Under the pieces are notes generated by a model. That model searched no databases. It was not told the origin of the DNA and saw only the letters and a program-made list of their open reading frames with translations. DNA of 64,000 nt from Plazaster borealis (taxonomy: Eukaryota > Echinodermata > Asteroidea > Forcipulatida > Labidiasteridae), in NCBI GenBank assembly GCA_021014325.1, contig CM037474.1, positions 25,117,488-25,181,487 of the forward strand. Direction: 5' to 3'. Made by a program: the position numbers and the translations under genes. This document shows, in pieces, positions 23,904 to 35,938 of the stretch. Positions within the stretch are counted from its first letter, which is position 1; every line of letters begins with the position of its first letter.

Positions 23904-25445
23904 AAGAGCTCAAGAACTTTGGAAAAAACGGAGGGGGGCACTAATGTTCCCATAAAAGGAAAAAAAGAGGAAAATGCCTGGCAACACTGCAAAGATGTTG
24001 ACAAATTTTGCACTGAAAGGGTATCGAATACAATGACAATTTACACCATCTTCGTGAGGTTAGAGATTTGTTATTTTTTCCTTACTCACATGATGAGGAC
24101 TCTATCTATTGGAAAATGAGTATCGGTAAATCACAAAATTTATTTGGCCATTTCCCTTCCTCTTTAAATACTGGGAAATGACGCCCTCTATTGGTGGATT
24201 TTTGCACATGCAAACATAAATTTTAGCAAGTGCTAATTTCAAAATCATTTTTGTGCGCGCTTGTGCACCTGGGTGGGTTCCAATTACAAAACGTATACAG
24301 ACCATTTGAACATACACAAAGTACGCTAACAAGGAAAGACCAAAAGAAAGTCATTTGAAATAAGTATATTTTCAATAAAAATAAATAATTTTGTTAACAC
24401 TCCGAAAGATTTCAAAGTTTTATTTATCACTATAAATTAAAAATAAATCATTCAGTAAAAGTTAAACAAATTGATTTTCTTTGATAATTGTAGAGTTTGT
24501 ATATTGTTAAAATGTATTTTGTTCTCTGTTCTTTTAAACTTTAAGTGTGCCTTTTTATTTAGGCCTTATATTGTTAAAATATATTTCATTATTTTCCTAC
24601 AATTATTTTATACTTTAAATATGACTTTTGTTAGGGTATCTCACAAGTGCATTAACAAATGACAAAATAAAATTAAACTGGAAGAAAGTAGTGCATTTAA
24701 GATACTTGAAATAGGTCAAATGTGCAGTTAAAATAGTATCTGAAAATATTAGCAGGGATTTATTATCAGCCACTGCCAGAAACACCGGGGCCACCCCCTT
24801 CCCAAAGGCTAAGTGTATTGGGTTCCTGTACAAACATTACACACAGTAACACACTGGACACCAACAGCTTTACGTCCCATCCTAAGAACCAAGTAATCAT
24901 GGCAACAGGTATTATACAGAATTGGTAGAGCGGAAAAAATAGTCGCAGACAGTGTTCATGTTTTGAATGATCAACCATAGTACAAGAAATATCAAACCTG
25001 TGAAAATTTGGGCTGAATCCGTTGTGCGAGTCAGGAGAAAAGACTGAATAACCATGCACAATTTTTCAGCATGTAAACACTATGTCCTTAATTTTGGTTG
25101 GAACAACCGAAATTAGCTGTTGCGTGGTTTTTTTTGTAAAGGTTTTCAGATCAGTTTTTCTGAATATGACTTCATTTTAGAGGGAAATATTTCACACAAA
25201 AAATCTAATATGAACTTCATATTCAGTCACAATAACAAATATTTTGCAACAACTTAAAAATCTCGATTTTTTTTTTTAAATTCTTGTCATGAGAATTGGT
25301 GAAACAGGGGAATTTGGGGTTACATTGCTTTCATACTAATGTCAGCTTTGGAGCTGGAAGTAACAAACTAGAGAAGGTGTCACTAAAAGCACACGGACTA
25401 AACAATTTTCTTTTTGCATTTATCAATTACAACCAGCTACAATAA
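23904..25445. other. FMO B 3' flank and MITE scraps
   Basis: No gene seen. Near 24275-24315 a CCAATTACAAAACGTATACAG fragment is a remnant of the family 2 MITE end. At 25275-25400 the sequence matches the 3' flank of FMO copy A (GTCAGCTTTGGAGCTGGAAG), probably 3' UTR. Confidence 0.45.
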
Positions 25446-26265
25446 TCAGATTGCTGGCTCGATGCGTCTCCAATCTTCCATGTTGTTGGTCAGCTCGAAA
25501 TTATGTTTCTTGTAGTTCATGAGGTCTGTTGTCCTGACATGATGTACCTTTTCATACAGCTTTTCAACGGCTGGTGGGATATCATCATCTAAACCTGCCA
25601 ACTGGAGTAGTTCCTTGTTGTAGTTCCACTGCAGCGTACCCATCCTGTGGGCGTAGCGGTGAGGCATTTTCCACTCGTTACGGCGATGGTCGTAATCCTT
25701 TTGGATGTCAGCGTCCATTTCAGTTTTACTGGGCAGTTTCATTGTGCTTTCTAAGGCAGCCATAGCGAATCGTACCTGGCAACTTAACTGCGGGAAAGGG
25801 CAGACTAGCCAAGGTATACCAATGAAGGACAGAGAAGGGAAACGTGTGTGAATAATGTGTTTATACAGAGGTGTGACCCGGTTTCTGTCAACCACGACTT
25901 CACACTCTGGTGTCAAGAATGGAAGGTTGTAATGATAACCGGTGCACAACATCAGGACATCTGCCTTCACACTCTGGCCATCTGTGAATACGATTGTCTC
26001 ATTCTCAACATGTTTTATACCAGGTACCTGTATAAGATTATCAGGTAGAGGACACTCAATAGCTGGTTGAAGATGGCTGAGATATATTTCCTTTACATTG
26101 GAACAAAGATTTAAAGCGATATCTCGACCAGAACTTCCAGCACCCAACATCACCAGAGTCTTCCCCTTGAAGTCTTCGGGATGACGGTAGTCATGGCTAT
26201 GGAGTAGCTTACCAGTAAAGGAGTCCACACCAGGAATATCCGGGAACATTGGCACGGCAAAGTGA
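25446..26265 (-). CDS. FMO copy B, exon 4 (last)
   Basis: The acceptor TTTCTCTGCAG opens GHFAVPMFPDIPGV. Carries the FMO signature, GAGSSG and TGY motifs; ends ...RRIEPAI then TGA. One residue longer than copy A around WLVCPFPQLSC. Confidence 0.93.
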
Positions 26266-29200
26266 CTGCAGAGAAATGAGTTAACAATACTGCCTTTATA
26301 TTATTCAAATCAACTTCTCTTGAAATACATATAGAGTACTTTGAGATGCCAGTCAGGCGTAATAAAGTACTTTATCGTATAAGAACTGCATATTGTTATT
26401 ATTACTTTCAGACCAAGTTGCTATTTGTTAATTTTTTTAAATGTTTTTTTTATGAGATATCGCCTAACATCACAAGGCTGGACGGACACTTCAAGGTGAG
26501 GGCTACACTTAACTGATTTGGGCTGTCGACCCAAATCAACTGTTACCAGGGGCATGTTGCCACCTACTCCTGGGGCTGAAACAGGATTACCTCCTTCACA
26601 GTGATGTATATACATGTAGGCATGGGTATCATCCACTAGGAGCCTGGCTGGTAGAGCATAATGCACTACCTTCCCAAATGTTTACGAAGCAATTATGGTT
26701 AAGTGCCTTCCTCAAGGGCACAAGTGTCATGACCGGGATTCGATCCCACACTCTGCTGCTGACAACACCAGAGCTTTGGCCCATTGAACTAGACCGCTCG
26801 GCCACGCCACGCCACATACATGACACGCCACTATAAAATTCACAGATGAGTTAAATGCAGTCACATAAAATCCAAAGCTAAGGGAGTGCCTCAAAAGTTC
26901 AAAAGTTGGGAGCGTTCCAAGTGTCACACGAGGCAATTTACAGGCAACCAGTTCCAGGCAATCTCCCAGAAACAAATTCATTCACATTTCAGTTTTCTCA
27001 TTATTTTCTTGAAATGTTCCATGTGCATGAGGTGCATGAAGTTGCCTCCACGTTGCCTGAAAAAAATGCCCTGTGTGACAAGGCCTTATTGTTGGCGGTC
27101 TCCCTATTTTGTCAAGATCCAAAGATATTCATTAGAAGAGTTTGGTGAGAAGTATTTTGAAAACCCTTACCCATTACAGACCATCACAGCATCGAATTGG
27201 TTGACTTGAGGTGCTGCGTCTGGGTTGTCCACACTCTTCACGATGACTTCCCAAGATGTCTTGCTGCTATTGATGACCGGTTTCACGGACTCTACTCTCG
27301 TCAGAAGCTACAAAAAAATGAAACGCGCCAAGTCGGGTTTTGAGGAGGTTGAAGCAAACATGGAATACAATGATTAAAAGGGGTAAAGCGAAGAAGAGGG
27401 AGGGGAGATCTTTTGGGAAGAGGAAGAGCTGATGAGTGGGGTAGAGCTTGTGGAAGGGGAATGGCTTGTTGAGAGGGGAGAAGTGATATGGGGAAGAGGA
27501 GCTTGTGTTGGGGCGAGGTTAAGCCCTCATACAGCCATGGCAGAACAATTTTAAAATGGGTGGGGTGGGGGAGGGGAAAGTCATTATAAATCACTATCAT
27601 AAGGCCCCAAAAAGCCACAGGCGCCCTAACCCTATGCACACGCATAATGGCACCCAAACAGTGTGTCTCAAAACCTTCTCCAATGTTTACAATGGGACTA
27701 CTTTGACAAAGGACTTCTTCCGAGAACTGTGCCCAGTTTCAAAGCCCTGCTCTCTGTGGATACTTACTCCTACCACCATCACCGCACACCATTTAATGGT
27801 AACTACTAACTAGTGGTCGTGTGTACGCCAAGAATGTTTGGTTAAACAGGCATTCGCACACAAGCACATCTTTCTTGATAACCTGCTGTAATACGCTCAC
27901 ACTAAGCGAGGATTTTTCTGCTACCGTAAGCCCTGAATTTTTATTAAAAGTGCGGGAGTAACCCCAGAAAAAGCACAAATGCTGGAAGGTTCCACTAGTA
28001 ACTGAATCCCCAGTGAGCCGAAAAGTTTGATTGGCAGGGGGGGGGGAGGAGTGTTGGAAAACTCAGAACCTGGCACAGGCTGTCAGCAAGACATCTGAAG
28101 CCTGCTACAGAGAACAGGTGGCTCCACTTTATCAGAGGCTTAGATTTGGATAGGTTTGTGTGTCTGTACAATTTTGTGCACAAAGTAGATGTATGCACAA
28201 CTCAGGGTCATGACCCCCCACTAAGATTTGGAATGGTCCAGCCTAGGTTATCAAGGGCTTTAACCCCCCCCAAAGGCATTGCACTTTGAAGAAAACAGTG
28301 AAAATTATTAAAATATGCCATGACTTTGTGTTACCAGTGTTGAATTAAGGGTTTTAAGGGAAAACTAAGCCATGCAATTGGCCCAGCTTAGCATATGGTG
28401 TTCCATACTAGCATATTTTAAAGGTTTGCTACAAGGTTTAACTCAGACATTCATTGGTGTTCAAAAGAAAACAATCCGATGAATTTATAGTGTTCGTGAC
28501 TTCTTGGTGGACACGATGAAAACTATGACATTTTTTGTTAGTGACTAAATCTGATAACTTTACATGAAAAATGGTCATTGACTCACCTTCAACCTTTCGT
28601 ATACATTGAAAGTTGTAGCGTACCGTTTAAGATACTGGAGGACTTGTGCGTGTGTAATGAACGAGGTTTTACCGCCCTCATTGACAGGAAGATCTGGGAA
28701 CATCATCACCTGCTTGGGTAAGTTTGTCCTGCAGTGATTAAAAATGGAATTTGCACAATATCATAAAATAAAACATGAATAAATTATTTGGGATGATCGT
28801 AACGAGACTCGCCATTACCCTTTGTGTACACAGTTGAAAGTGCATGGCTGAAATTGAAACTTTGCATACACGACCAGATTGTTAGGATCATTGCAGCTAG
28901 GTCAAAGGTAAAGTACAGTTTAGGGCTGGTAATTGTTCATATTACTATTAATATATAAACTATTCATGAAACCAAGCATGCCTTATAAGTGCAATAAATC
29001 AATAGCTCGCAAGCCTGAGGAAACCTGTAAACATGGGTGCTTGCTATGTGAACCAGAAATATCAGGGTTATCCCTTACTCTTCCATGATAAGCATTGTGG
29101 GTTCTTTTACGTGCACTACCAATCATAGTACAAGGGACCTACGACTTAATGTCCCACCCGCAGGACAAAACAATTATGATCTTGCTCACAGACACAAGTA

Positions 29201-29605
29201 CCACAACCTGGACTCGAACCACAACCGGGACTCGAACCACACTCTTCTGATCAGAATCACCAGAGCTTGAGTCTGGTGCTCTAAACCACTCAGCCACGAC
29301 ATGCCACGACAAACGTATCCTTTCCGTTTATATCAATTGCCCCTGGCTACAATGTACTAACTAAATACTTGTGTTATGAACTGACTCTCTATAGATGCTC
29401 TCACTCACCTGAGGTGACTGTACATGCTGGACTGAACAGGCTGTCCATACTTATCGGTTCCCACTTTATCCGTGTAAACCCATGCACCTCCTATGTCATC
29501 TGTCTGCTCATAGACGACCACCTTAAACACATCAGGCTTAGCACCTAGATATCTTGCAGCACACAGGCCCGCAGGTCCGCCACCAATAACTGCTACTCTT
29601 ATCAT
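25446..29605 (-). CDS. Flavin-containing monooxygenase (FMO GS-OX-like), copy B
   Basis: Four coding exons: 29605-29409, 28728-28587, 27307-27171 and 26265-25446 (197, 142, 137 and 820 bp), totalling 1296 bp and 431 residues, all introns GT-AG. Motifs match copy A: GGGPAG near the N terminus (FAD), FTGKLLHSHDY (FMO signature), GAGSSG (NADPH) and CTGYHY. The splice phases are identical to copy A, so it is a tandem duplicate. It is the upstream and more compact member (4.2 kb versus 10.2 kb). Start as in copy A; a conserved TTCAAATAG acceptor 18 bp before the ATG suggests a 5' UTR intron. SINEs sit in introns 1 and 3. Substrate cannot be told from sequence. Confidence 0.92.
26335..26405 (+). 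mobile_element. SINE 3' tail fragment
   Basis: CTTTGAGATGCC...TATAAGAACTGCATATTGTTATTATTAC matches the tail of the full SINE at 47569-47992. Head and body are absent. Confidence 0.5.
26440..26815 (-). mobile_element. tRNA-Leu-like SINE, second type
   Basis: On the minus strand the head has GTGGCCGAGCGGTCTAG (A box) and GGGATCGAATCCC (B box), then CTTGTGCCCTTGAGGAAGGC. The body diverges from the SINE at 47569 after that point. Lies in intron 3 of FMO copy B. Confidence 0.7.
27171..27307 (-). CDS. FMO copy B, exon 3
   Basis: The acceptor TTTGTAG gives LLTRVESVKPVINS and the exon ends ...MVCN with a split Gly codon, donor GTAAGG. Confidence 0.92.
28587..28728 (-). CDS. FMO copy B, exon 2
   Basis: The acceptor CACTGCAG gives (R)TNLPKQVMMFPDLPV; ends ...YERLK at donor GTGAGTC. 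Same length and phase as copy A exon 2. Confidence 0.92.
29005..29312 (-). mobile_element. tRNA-Leu-like SINE in FMO B intron 1
   Basis: Minus-strand head GTGGCTGAGTGGTTTAGAGC and a duplicated B-box segment (GGTTCGAGTCC twice, 17 bp apart), then the shared body with GGGACATTAAGTCGTAGGTCCC and CACGTAAAAGAACCC. Same family as 47569 and 51206; the tail is truncated. Confidence 0.75.
29409..29605 (-). CDS. FMO copy B, exon 1
   Basis: Encodes MIRVAVIGGGPAGLCAARYL, the FAD-binding segment, through ...MYSHL plus a split Arg codon, donor GTGAGTG. Confidence 0.92.
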
Positions 29606-29723
29606 GATGTTTGGATTGACTGTTTCTATTTGAAGAGCAAAATTTGAGAGGAATTTTTTTTAATCAATTGAATTGAAAGAAGGCAGTGTATAGTGTGCCA
29701 GTCGTGAACCTGCTCAGTGACTT

Positions 29724-29863
29724 AAGCCCGGTTCACACTTCCTGCAAAAGCTTCGTGCGAAGCAAATTGTCTTGCGTCACAATTGGGAAAAACAGCACAC
29801 TACCTATTATTGCATCACCAAAATTCGCTTTGCATGAATTCGCAGGAAGTACGAACCGGGTTT
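29724..29863. mobile_element. Short MITE near the FMO B 5' end
   Basis: 140 bp bounded by AAGCCCGGTTCACACTTCC and the inverted GGAAGTACGAACCGGGTTT. About 120 bp upstream of the FMO copy B start codon, so within or near its 5' UTR intron or promoter. Confidence 0.7.
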
Positions 29864-30735
29864 TACTGTTTTCAGGGAATTGGACCATTTATGAATTTCG
29901 AACTTTATTCCACCCCTCCACAAAAAAGAAAGAAAGAAAATCATTGGGAGCCACAAATCAGAGCAAGAAAAGGTAATAACAGGCTTAATATGGTGGAGTA
30001 AACTATTATTTTAAAACAAGAAAAAAAGAATATGAACATATTTTTAGGATAAAAAACCCCAACCTAAAACGGCGGAAGCAATATCTCATTTGAGTATAAA
30101 TAAGATACTAATTTATTTCATAATGAATGAAAAAGTGGCAGTCGGATACGAAAATTCTTCCGAAGAAAATAACTCACTTTATACTCTGGGGAGCTGAAAT
30201 TTAAGGTAAGAATTGATAATTATATTCCTCTTAAAATCAGTCTACATGTATATTGTACTGTAGTTGTAGGATGGAGGGAAACTACTCCTTAACTATGACT
30301 ATGACATGTATGAGGTTCGTTCCACTACCTCCATGGTTTGGGTAAAATTCCGGAGGCGGCTGCCACTTTAATCCCCCGAATTAAGAAAATTTTGGGTCTT
30401 ACCTGTCCGGAAGGAGTGGAGAAAAATATCCTAAGTATGAATAGGCCGCTGGAAAAATTGGAAAGGCGTGAAAAAAGGGCCCAAAACCGGCCTGCGCGAC
30501 ATGAAAAAAATCGCCCTACGCCATTTTGTATCGTTTCTTTACTGTGTGTGTGTTCGCGCGTTATGCAATTTCTCCAATCAGTCGGTCATCGTTACATATT
30601 CATTATGACCTTTAGTGACCCATGTAATGGGAGATTGAATTACAACCAACGAACACTTCTTGGTATCAAAGCCTCATAGCCGAGCGGTGTAGGCTACATG
30701 CTATGTATAATAATTTGTTCTCTCCCTCTCTTGAT
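29864..30735. other. Intergenic region upstream of the FMO array
   Basis: No gene seen. An isolated half copy of the 154-bp array's terminal sequence (GAGGTTCGTTCCACTACC) lies near 30312. Immediately after it is GGTAAAATTCCGGAGGCGGC, which recurs near 32166. Confidence 0.4.
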
Positions 30736-31505
30736 TTCACTATCATGGAGACGGTAGCGGAACAAACCTCAGTCATAGTTCTAGGAGTAGAGGGAAACAT
30801 GCACCAGACAAGAAGTTCTAGAGTAAAGAAATACAACAGAGCTAGTTCTAGAACTATGACTATGAGGTTCGTTCCACTACCTCCATGGTTTCACTATCAT
30901 GGAGACGGTAGCGGAACAAACCTCAGTCATAGTTCTAGGAGTAGAGGGAAACATGCACCAGACAAGAAGTTCTAGAGTAAAGAGATACAACAGAGCTAGT
31001 TCTAGAACTATGACTATGAGGTTCGTTCCACTACCTCCATGGTTTCACTATCATGGAGACGGTAGCGGAACAAACCTCAGTCATAGTTCTAGGAGTAGAG
31101 GGAAACATGCACCAGACAAGAAGTTCTAGAGTAAAGAGATACAACAGAGCTAGTTCTAGAACTATGACTATGAGGTTCGTTCCACTACCTCCATGGTTTC
31201 ACTATCATGGAGACGGTAGCGGAACAAACCTCAGTCATAGTTCTAGGAGTAGAGGGAAACATGCACCAGACAAGAAGTTCTAGAGTAAAGAGATACAACA
31301 GAGCTAGTTCTAGAACTATGACTATGAGGTTCGTTCCACTACCTCCATGGTTTCACTATCATGGAGACGGTAGCGGAACAAACCTCAGTCATAGTTCTAG
31401 GAGTAGAGGGAAACATGCACCAGACAAGAAGTTCTAGAGTAAAGAGATACAACAGAGCTAGTTCTAGAACTATGACTATGAGGTTCGTTCCGCTACCAAT
31501 TTATA
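30736..31505. repeat. Five-copy 154-bp tandem array built from a MITE
   Basis: Exact period 154 bp (unit starts about 30736, 30890, 31044, 31198, 31352). Units are almost identical; the first carries AAGAAATAC where the others have AAGAGATAC. Each unit is a short inverted-repeat element: ATGGAGACGGTAGCGGAAC at its left and GTTCCACTACCTCCAT at its right, with the CTCAGTCATAGTTCTAG arms also inverted. It is joined to the next by GGTTTCACTATC. The short ORFs of about 76 residues it creates are by-products. Confidence 0.92.
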
Positions 31506-32277
31506 GCGGAACAAACCTCATAATCATAGTTCTGAGTACATCATAGACATGATAGATGTCCATTCAACTTCATTCAAGACTATACATTTTCACCATTCTT
31601 CAGTTGAACTTCTGCTACCTAGTTTCCTACCTCAGTGATTGAATTTAGAAGTTTATTGCTCAATGGTTTGACCATGGAGGAAGGAACCATGGTTTGACCA
31701 GCTCTTGCTTGCGAGCTAGCTGCTGTTGACTGCTGCTTTTTGTTTCCGAATTGTTTTGGATGATCTTTTTTTTGCGACCTGATGACTTTGAAGATTGAAT
31801 GAATGATCTTATTTGACCACTGAAGTGAATGCTATTGACTGATGAATGTTGATGCAACATGGTGTCATCCTCCCATTTACAAAAAAACAAATGATTTAAA
31901 TAATAATAAATATTATTATGAAATGAGAAATGAAATGAACGGAGCAAGGACATTCATGTGCGCGAGCTTGAATCTCGCGCAAGTTTAAAACCTGCACAGG
32001 CAAGTTTGAGCCTTGCGCGGGCAAAATTTAGATTTGCGCTCATAATTTATTTTGCGCTCAACATAGCAGTCCAAGATCAGTGTGTGTAGATCTCATAATT
32101 TTAGACTAAAAAGGAACTGGAATTTATCATTAAACTGTACTTACCAAGTACTACTTGGGGATTTTCGGGTGAAATTCCGGAGGCGGCCGCCAGTTACTGC
32201 GTCATTGTGGTAAAACAATTCTTGGGAAAACCATGGGAAAACTGACGTTGCGTTGCACACTGCACGTACCCACGGCG
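31506..32277. other. Intergenic region
   Basis: No gene seen. A terminal palindrome of the array family (TAGCGGAACAAACCTC) lies at 31505-31520. Near 31960-32050 there is a run of GCGCGAGC/GCGCAAG-containing short repeats. Confidence 0.35.
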
Positions 32278-33322
32278 GTCTAGCTCAAGCTGCCAGACTG
32301 ATGTCAGCACTAAATTTAGTGCCAGCACCAAATTTGGTTCTAGTACCAAATTTCAAAAACCTTTGTCAACGACCGTCAAAGACGTGCAAAAAAAATACAA
32401 ATTTCCCGTGTTAGGCCAATACCTCGTTTTCAATTGCAATGTTTTAAAAGTAAACACGTGAAATCTTTATTTTTTTCACAAATGTGTTCCTTATATCCCA
32501 AACCTTCATTCCTAAGCGCCCCCAATTAATTAGTCAACTAATTAGCTCAGTCAACTAATTAAACAATTGCATAATTATAGCCCGTGTGCGAATTTACTAT
32601 ACAAGTTCTAGATTAAACACGCAACTACCTATTTGCATTTGAAAAGTTGCCATCGTAAAATCATAAAATCTTTAGTTTTTTCCTCATATATGTTTTCCTT
32701 ATAACTTCGTCCTAGGCGCCACCAATTAATTGGTGCATTAATTAATTACCACAGCCCAACTAATTGAACAATTGCATATAGTCCGTATGTGAATTTACTA
32801 TACAACTACATATTTTTCATTTAGATGACAACTTTTCAAATGTAAATTAGTAGTTGATATAAATTTAGTAATTTCGCATACGGGCTATTTTATGCAAATA
32901 TTTAATTAGTTTGGCTGAGGTAATTCGTGGTTTAATTAATTGGGGGCGCCTAGGTATGATGGTTTGGGATATATTGGAGACATTTATGAAGATTTCATGA
33001 GTTTTACGACAGCTTTTCAAATGAAATTTAGGTATTCTAGAACACGGGCTATGCAATGATGTGCGTGCTGGGCTAATCAGTTGACTAATTATTTGGTGGT
33101 GCCTATGCTTATTATGGTTTGGGAAATAAGAATGACATTTCTGAAGAGATTTTTTATAAAGAGTTCACGATTTTACGATGAAAACATTTATAATGAGGTG
33201 ATAACACGAGAATTCGGGAATCCGCCGTCGCACTATCAAAGACGATCGTTGACAAGGTTTTTTTGAAATTTGGTGCTAGCACCGAATTTTGCAGATTTCA
33301 GTCCGGTCAGTTAGCTCTAGAG
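32278..33322. mobile_element. Modular palindromic (fold-back) element, about 1 kb
   Basis: Outer ends are inverted: TAGCTCAAGCTGCCAGACTGA pairs with TCAGTCCGGTCAGTTAGCTC, followed by CACCAAATTTCAAAAACC against GGTTTTTTTGAAATTTGGTG. Inside are four degenerate modules of about 190 bp with a GGCGCC-type core, AATTAATTAGT words and TTTACTATACAA. Two read in each direction, with the turn point near 32850. No coding potential. Confidence 0.7.
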
Positions 33323-33540
33323 ATACATATTTTGCGTGTGAACGGAGCTTACGCAATAAAATATTTATATTGCAAATAGCAGGGGCGCCCCCTGTTGTCA
33401 ATGTAACTGGCCGTTGTTGGGGCTCTAAGATGCTGTGACATAACAATTTAGTTTTTGAATGTTTCCAGTAGATGGAGTCCACAACAAATATTTAAAAAAA
33501 TTCTACACAAACAGTAATCACAAGTCCCTAACTAGACAAT

Positions 33541-34148
33541 AGCCTTGATCAAGGCGTTGGAGTTTTTTTTCTCAATTTTATTGTATTGTTTTCATTTTTA
33601 TTTTATTTGCGCCGCGCTACCCACCCGAGCTACCCACCCGAGCTACCCACCCGAGCTACCCACCCGAGCTACCCACCCGAGCTACCAACCCGAGCTACCA
33701 ACCCGTGCGCGTGCTCGTGTGAGCTGTATGCGCGTGAGCTGTATGCGCCACTCACCAAATCAACGCCTTGACGGGTCTGTCTCGAAGCCGATGACTCATT
33801 ACTATAATGCGCGCGAAAGGCGAGACCCCATTGGTCAGTGGCGGAAGTCTTGTTTACTCATTCTTATGAATATGCATGCAGAATCCAGATGTGGCTGCTG
33901 CACTGGCGCGCCGGTTTGAATTTGGGAATACTTTGTTATAATAATATCTATCTATGGTTGCGTATTCTCCTCAGCTGAGCAAGACAATGAGGGCATGGCA
34001 GGTATTAAACAAAAACAAAATGAGGTTGCGTGGATCGTTGTTATATACACGCTTTTCTGATGTGTTTTTCGTGGTGACGTAAGGCCCGATTGACCATCTC
34101 CTGTCTCCATCTTGCATCATTAAACAGTGATTTAATCATTGTTGGTGC
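33541..34148 (+). repeat. Core module, copy 1
   Basis: Begins AGCCTTGATCAAGGCGTTGG, then a 13-bp minisatellite (CTACCCACCCGAG, about seven units including variants, 33617-33705), then CAACGCCTTGACGGGTCTGT and about 380 bp ending TTGTTGGTGCA. Matches copy 2 closely, with small indels near 33725 and 33950. Confidence 0.85.
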
Positions 34149-34781
34149 ATTCATTGGAGGTAGAATATACAAAACAAAGACCTCAATAAACTACCATTAT
34201 TGATTGTTTCATCATGAAGGCATATAGCTCATTGCACTTTTTATATCATTTGGGCCGCCCCACTAAAAAGAGCTGCCTAACACCAAATTTCCCAAGTACA
34301 CTCACTAGAATAGGGTAGCTAAAAATCTATTTCACATGTATCATGTGTGGCTGTATCCTGTCATTTTTTGTTTAGCAGTAAATTCTTATAAGACCCTGTC
34401 TGAGAACAATTCAAAAGTATTTATTTATTTATTTATTTATTTATTTTAAATCTTCGGACATAATTCTTTGTTGGCAGGGGCCGTCCAGGGTAAGGCAAAA
34501 GTTTTAAAAACTGTCATCAAAGCGATGTGCCCTCCCAGACCCCTCCAACAAATAGCATACATGTTTATAAAAATACAGAAGCATGAATTTAAAAAATATG
34601 AAGACGGTGTGGCTGCACAGAGTCGGACTTCGAGAGGACACGTCAGGAAAAGACAGATGCAGAAACTACATCAACTCCAGAATTAATAACCAAAAGAATG
34701 GCAAATGATCAGGGTAGTCCAATGAGGGAACTTGAGTGCAGCGCATAAAGCTCCAGGGGCCGCGCCCGGGTTCAGCACTTG

Positions 34782-35338
34782 TTAGCCTTGATCAAGGCAG
34801 TCGCATTTTTCACTCCAAAAAAGACGCCGTAAACACACCCGTATACGCTGTGCGAAAGGTGTGTATCACATCGCACGACCCACCCGTATACACTGTGCGT
34901 AATGTGTGTATCACGTCGCACGACGCCCGTACACACACTGTGCGCAGGTCATCCGCACTCGTACCACTCTCACGCATGCGGAGGCCGTCAGGCCGACAGC
35001 CTTGACGGGTCTGTAACTTCCGGGTTTAATGTGTTTCTTGATATTTTCGTCCAATACTGGACGAAAATGGGGGGGCTCTCGGATATGCTAGTATGCAGCT
35101 CATGAATATTTAAATCTTTCGTCAGACCTATTGCAGACAACACAGGATGGGAAGCAAATGGATTATTCATTTTGACGTCCAATCACGAGCTTCTCTCACT
35201 ATGAACTTTGTATCATATCGTGCTTGCTGTATGTGATGCGATGTGAGTATATAGTTACCGACTTAATGGCGTTTGTGTGTAGCATTGTCTCAGCCATTTT
35301 GGACCGGTAATCTGCGAGGCAGGTCAGTCAGCTCACAA
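34782..35338 (+). repeat. Inverted arm L (557 bp)
   Basis: Starts TTAGCCTTGATCAAGGCAG, contains about two and a half copies of a 45-bp repeat (CGTATACxCTGTGCG...) near 34838-34950, then GCCTTGACGGGTCTGT and a perfect 10-bp hairpin TTTTCGTCCA/TGGACGAAAA near 35043-35066. Ends AGCTCACAA. Only about two base differences from arm R were noticed. Confidence 0.9.
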
Positions 35339-35342
35339 GTGC

Positions 35343-35937
35343 TTAGCCTTGATCAAGGCGTTGGAGTTTTTTTCTCAATTTTATTGTATTGTTTTCATTT
35401 TTATTTTATTTGCGCCGCGCTACCCACCCGAGCTACCCACCCGAGCTACCCACCCGAGCTACCCACCCGAGCTACCCACCCGAGCTACCCACCCGAGCTA
35501 CCAACCCGAGCTACCAACCCGTGCGCGTGCTCGTGTGAGCTGTATGCGCCACTCACCAAATCAACGCCTTGACGGGTCTGTCTCGAAGCCGATGACTCAT
35601 TACTATAATGCGCGCGAAAGGCGAGACCCCATTGGTCAGTGGCGGAAGTCTTGTTTACTCATTCTTATGAATATGCATGCAGAATCCAGATGTGGCTGCT
35701 GCACTGGCGCGCCGGTTTGAATTTGGGAATACTTTGTTATAATGGTTGCGTATTCTCCTCAGCTGAGCAAGACAATGAGGGCATGGCAGGTATTAAACAA
35801 AAACAAAATGAGGTTGCGTGGATCGTTGTTATATACACGCTTTTCTGATGTGTTTTTCGTGGTGACGTAAGGCCCGATTGACCATCTCCTGTCTCCATCT
35901 TGCATCATTAAACAGTGATTTAATCATTGTTGGTGCA
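35343..35937 (+). repeat. Core module, copy 2 (between the arms)
   Basis: Same as 33541-34148, with one more 13-bp minisatellite unit (35420-35515) and without a TATCTATC insertion and a GTATGCGCGTGAGCT duplication present in copy 1. Confidence 0.85.
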
Positions 35938-35938
35938 A

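Noticed and set aside
30703..31546. Repeated ORFs of about 76 residues
   Set aside because: They arise because the 154-bp tandem unit is read identically each time. The unit is not a multiple of three and is a non-coding MITE.
33600..33710. CRISPR-like short repeats
   Set aside because: The 13-bp units are contiguous with no spacers, and the genome is eukaryotic.
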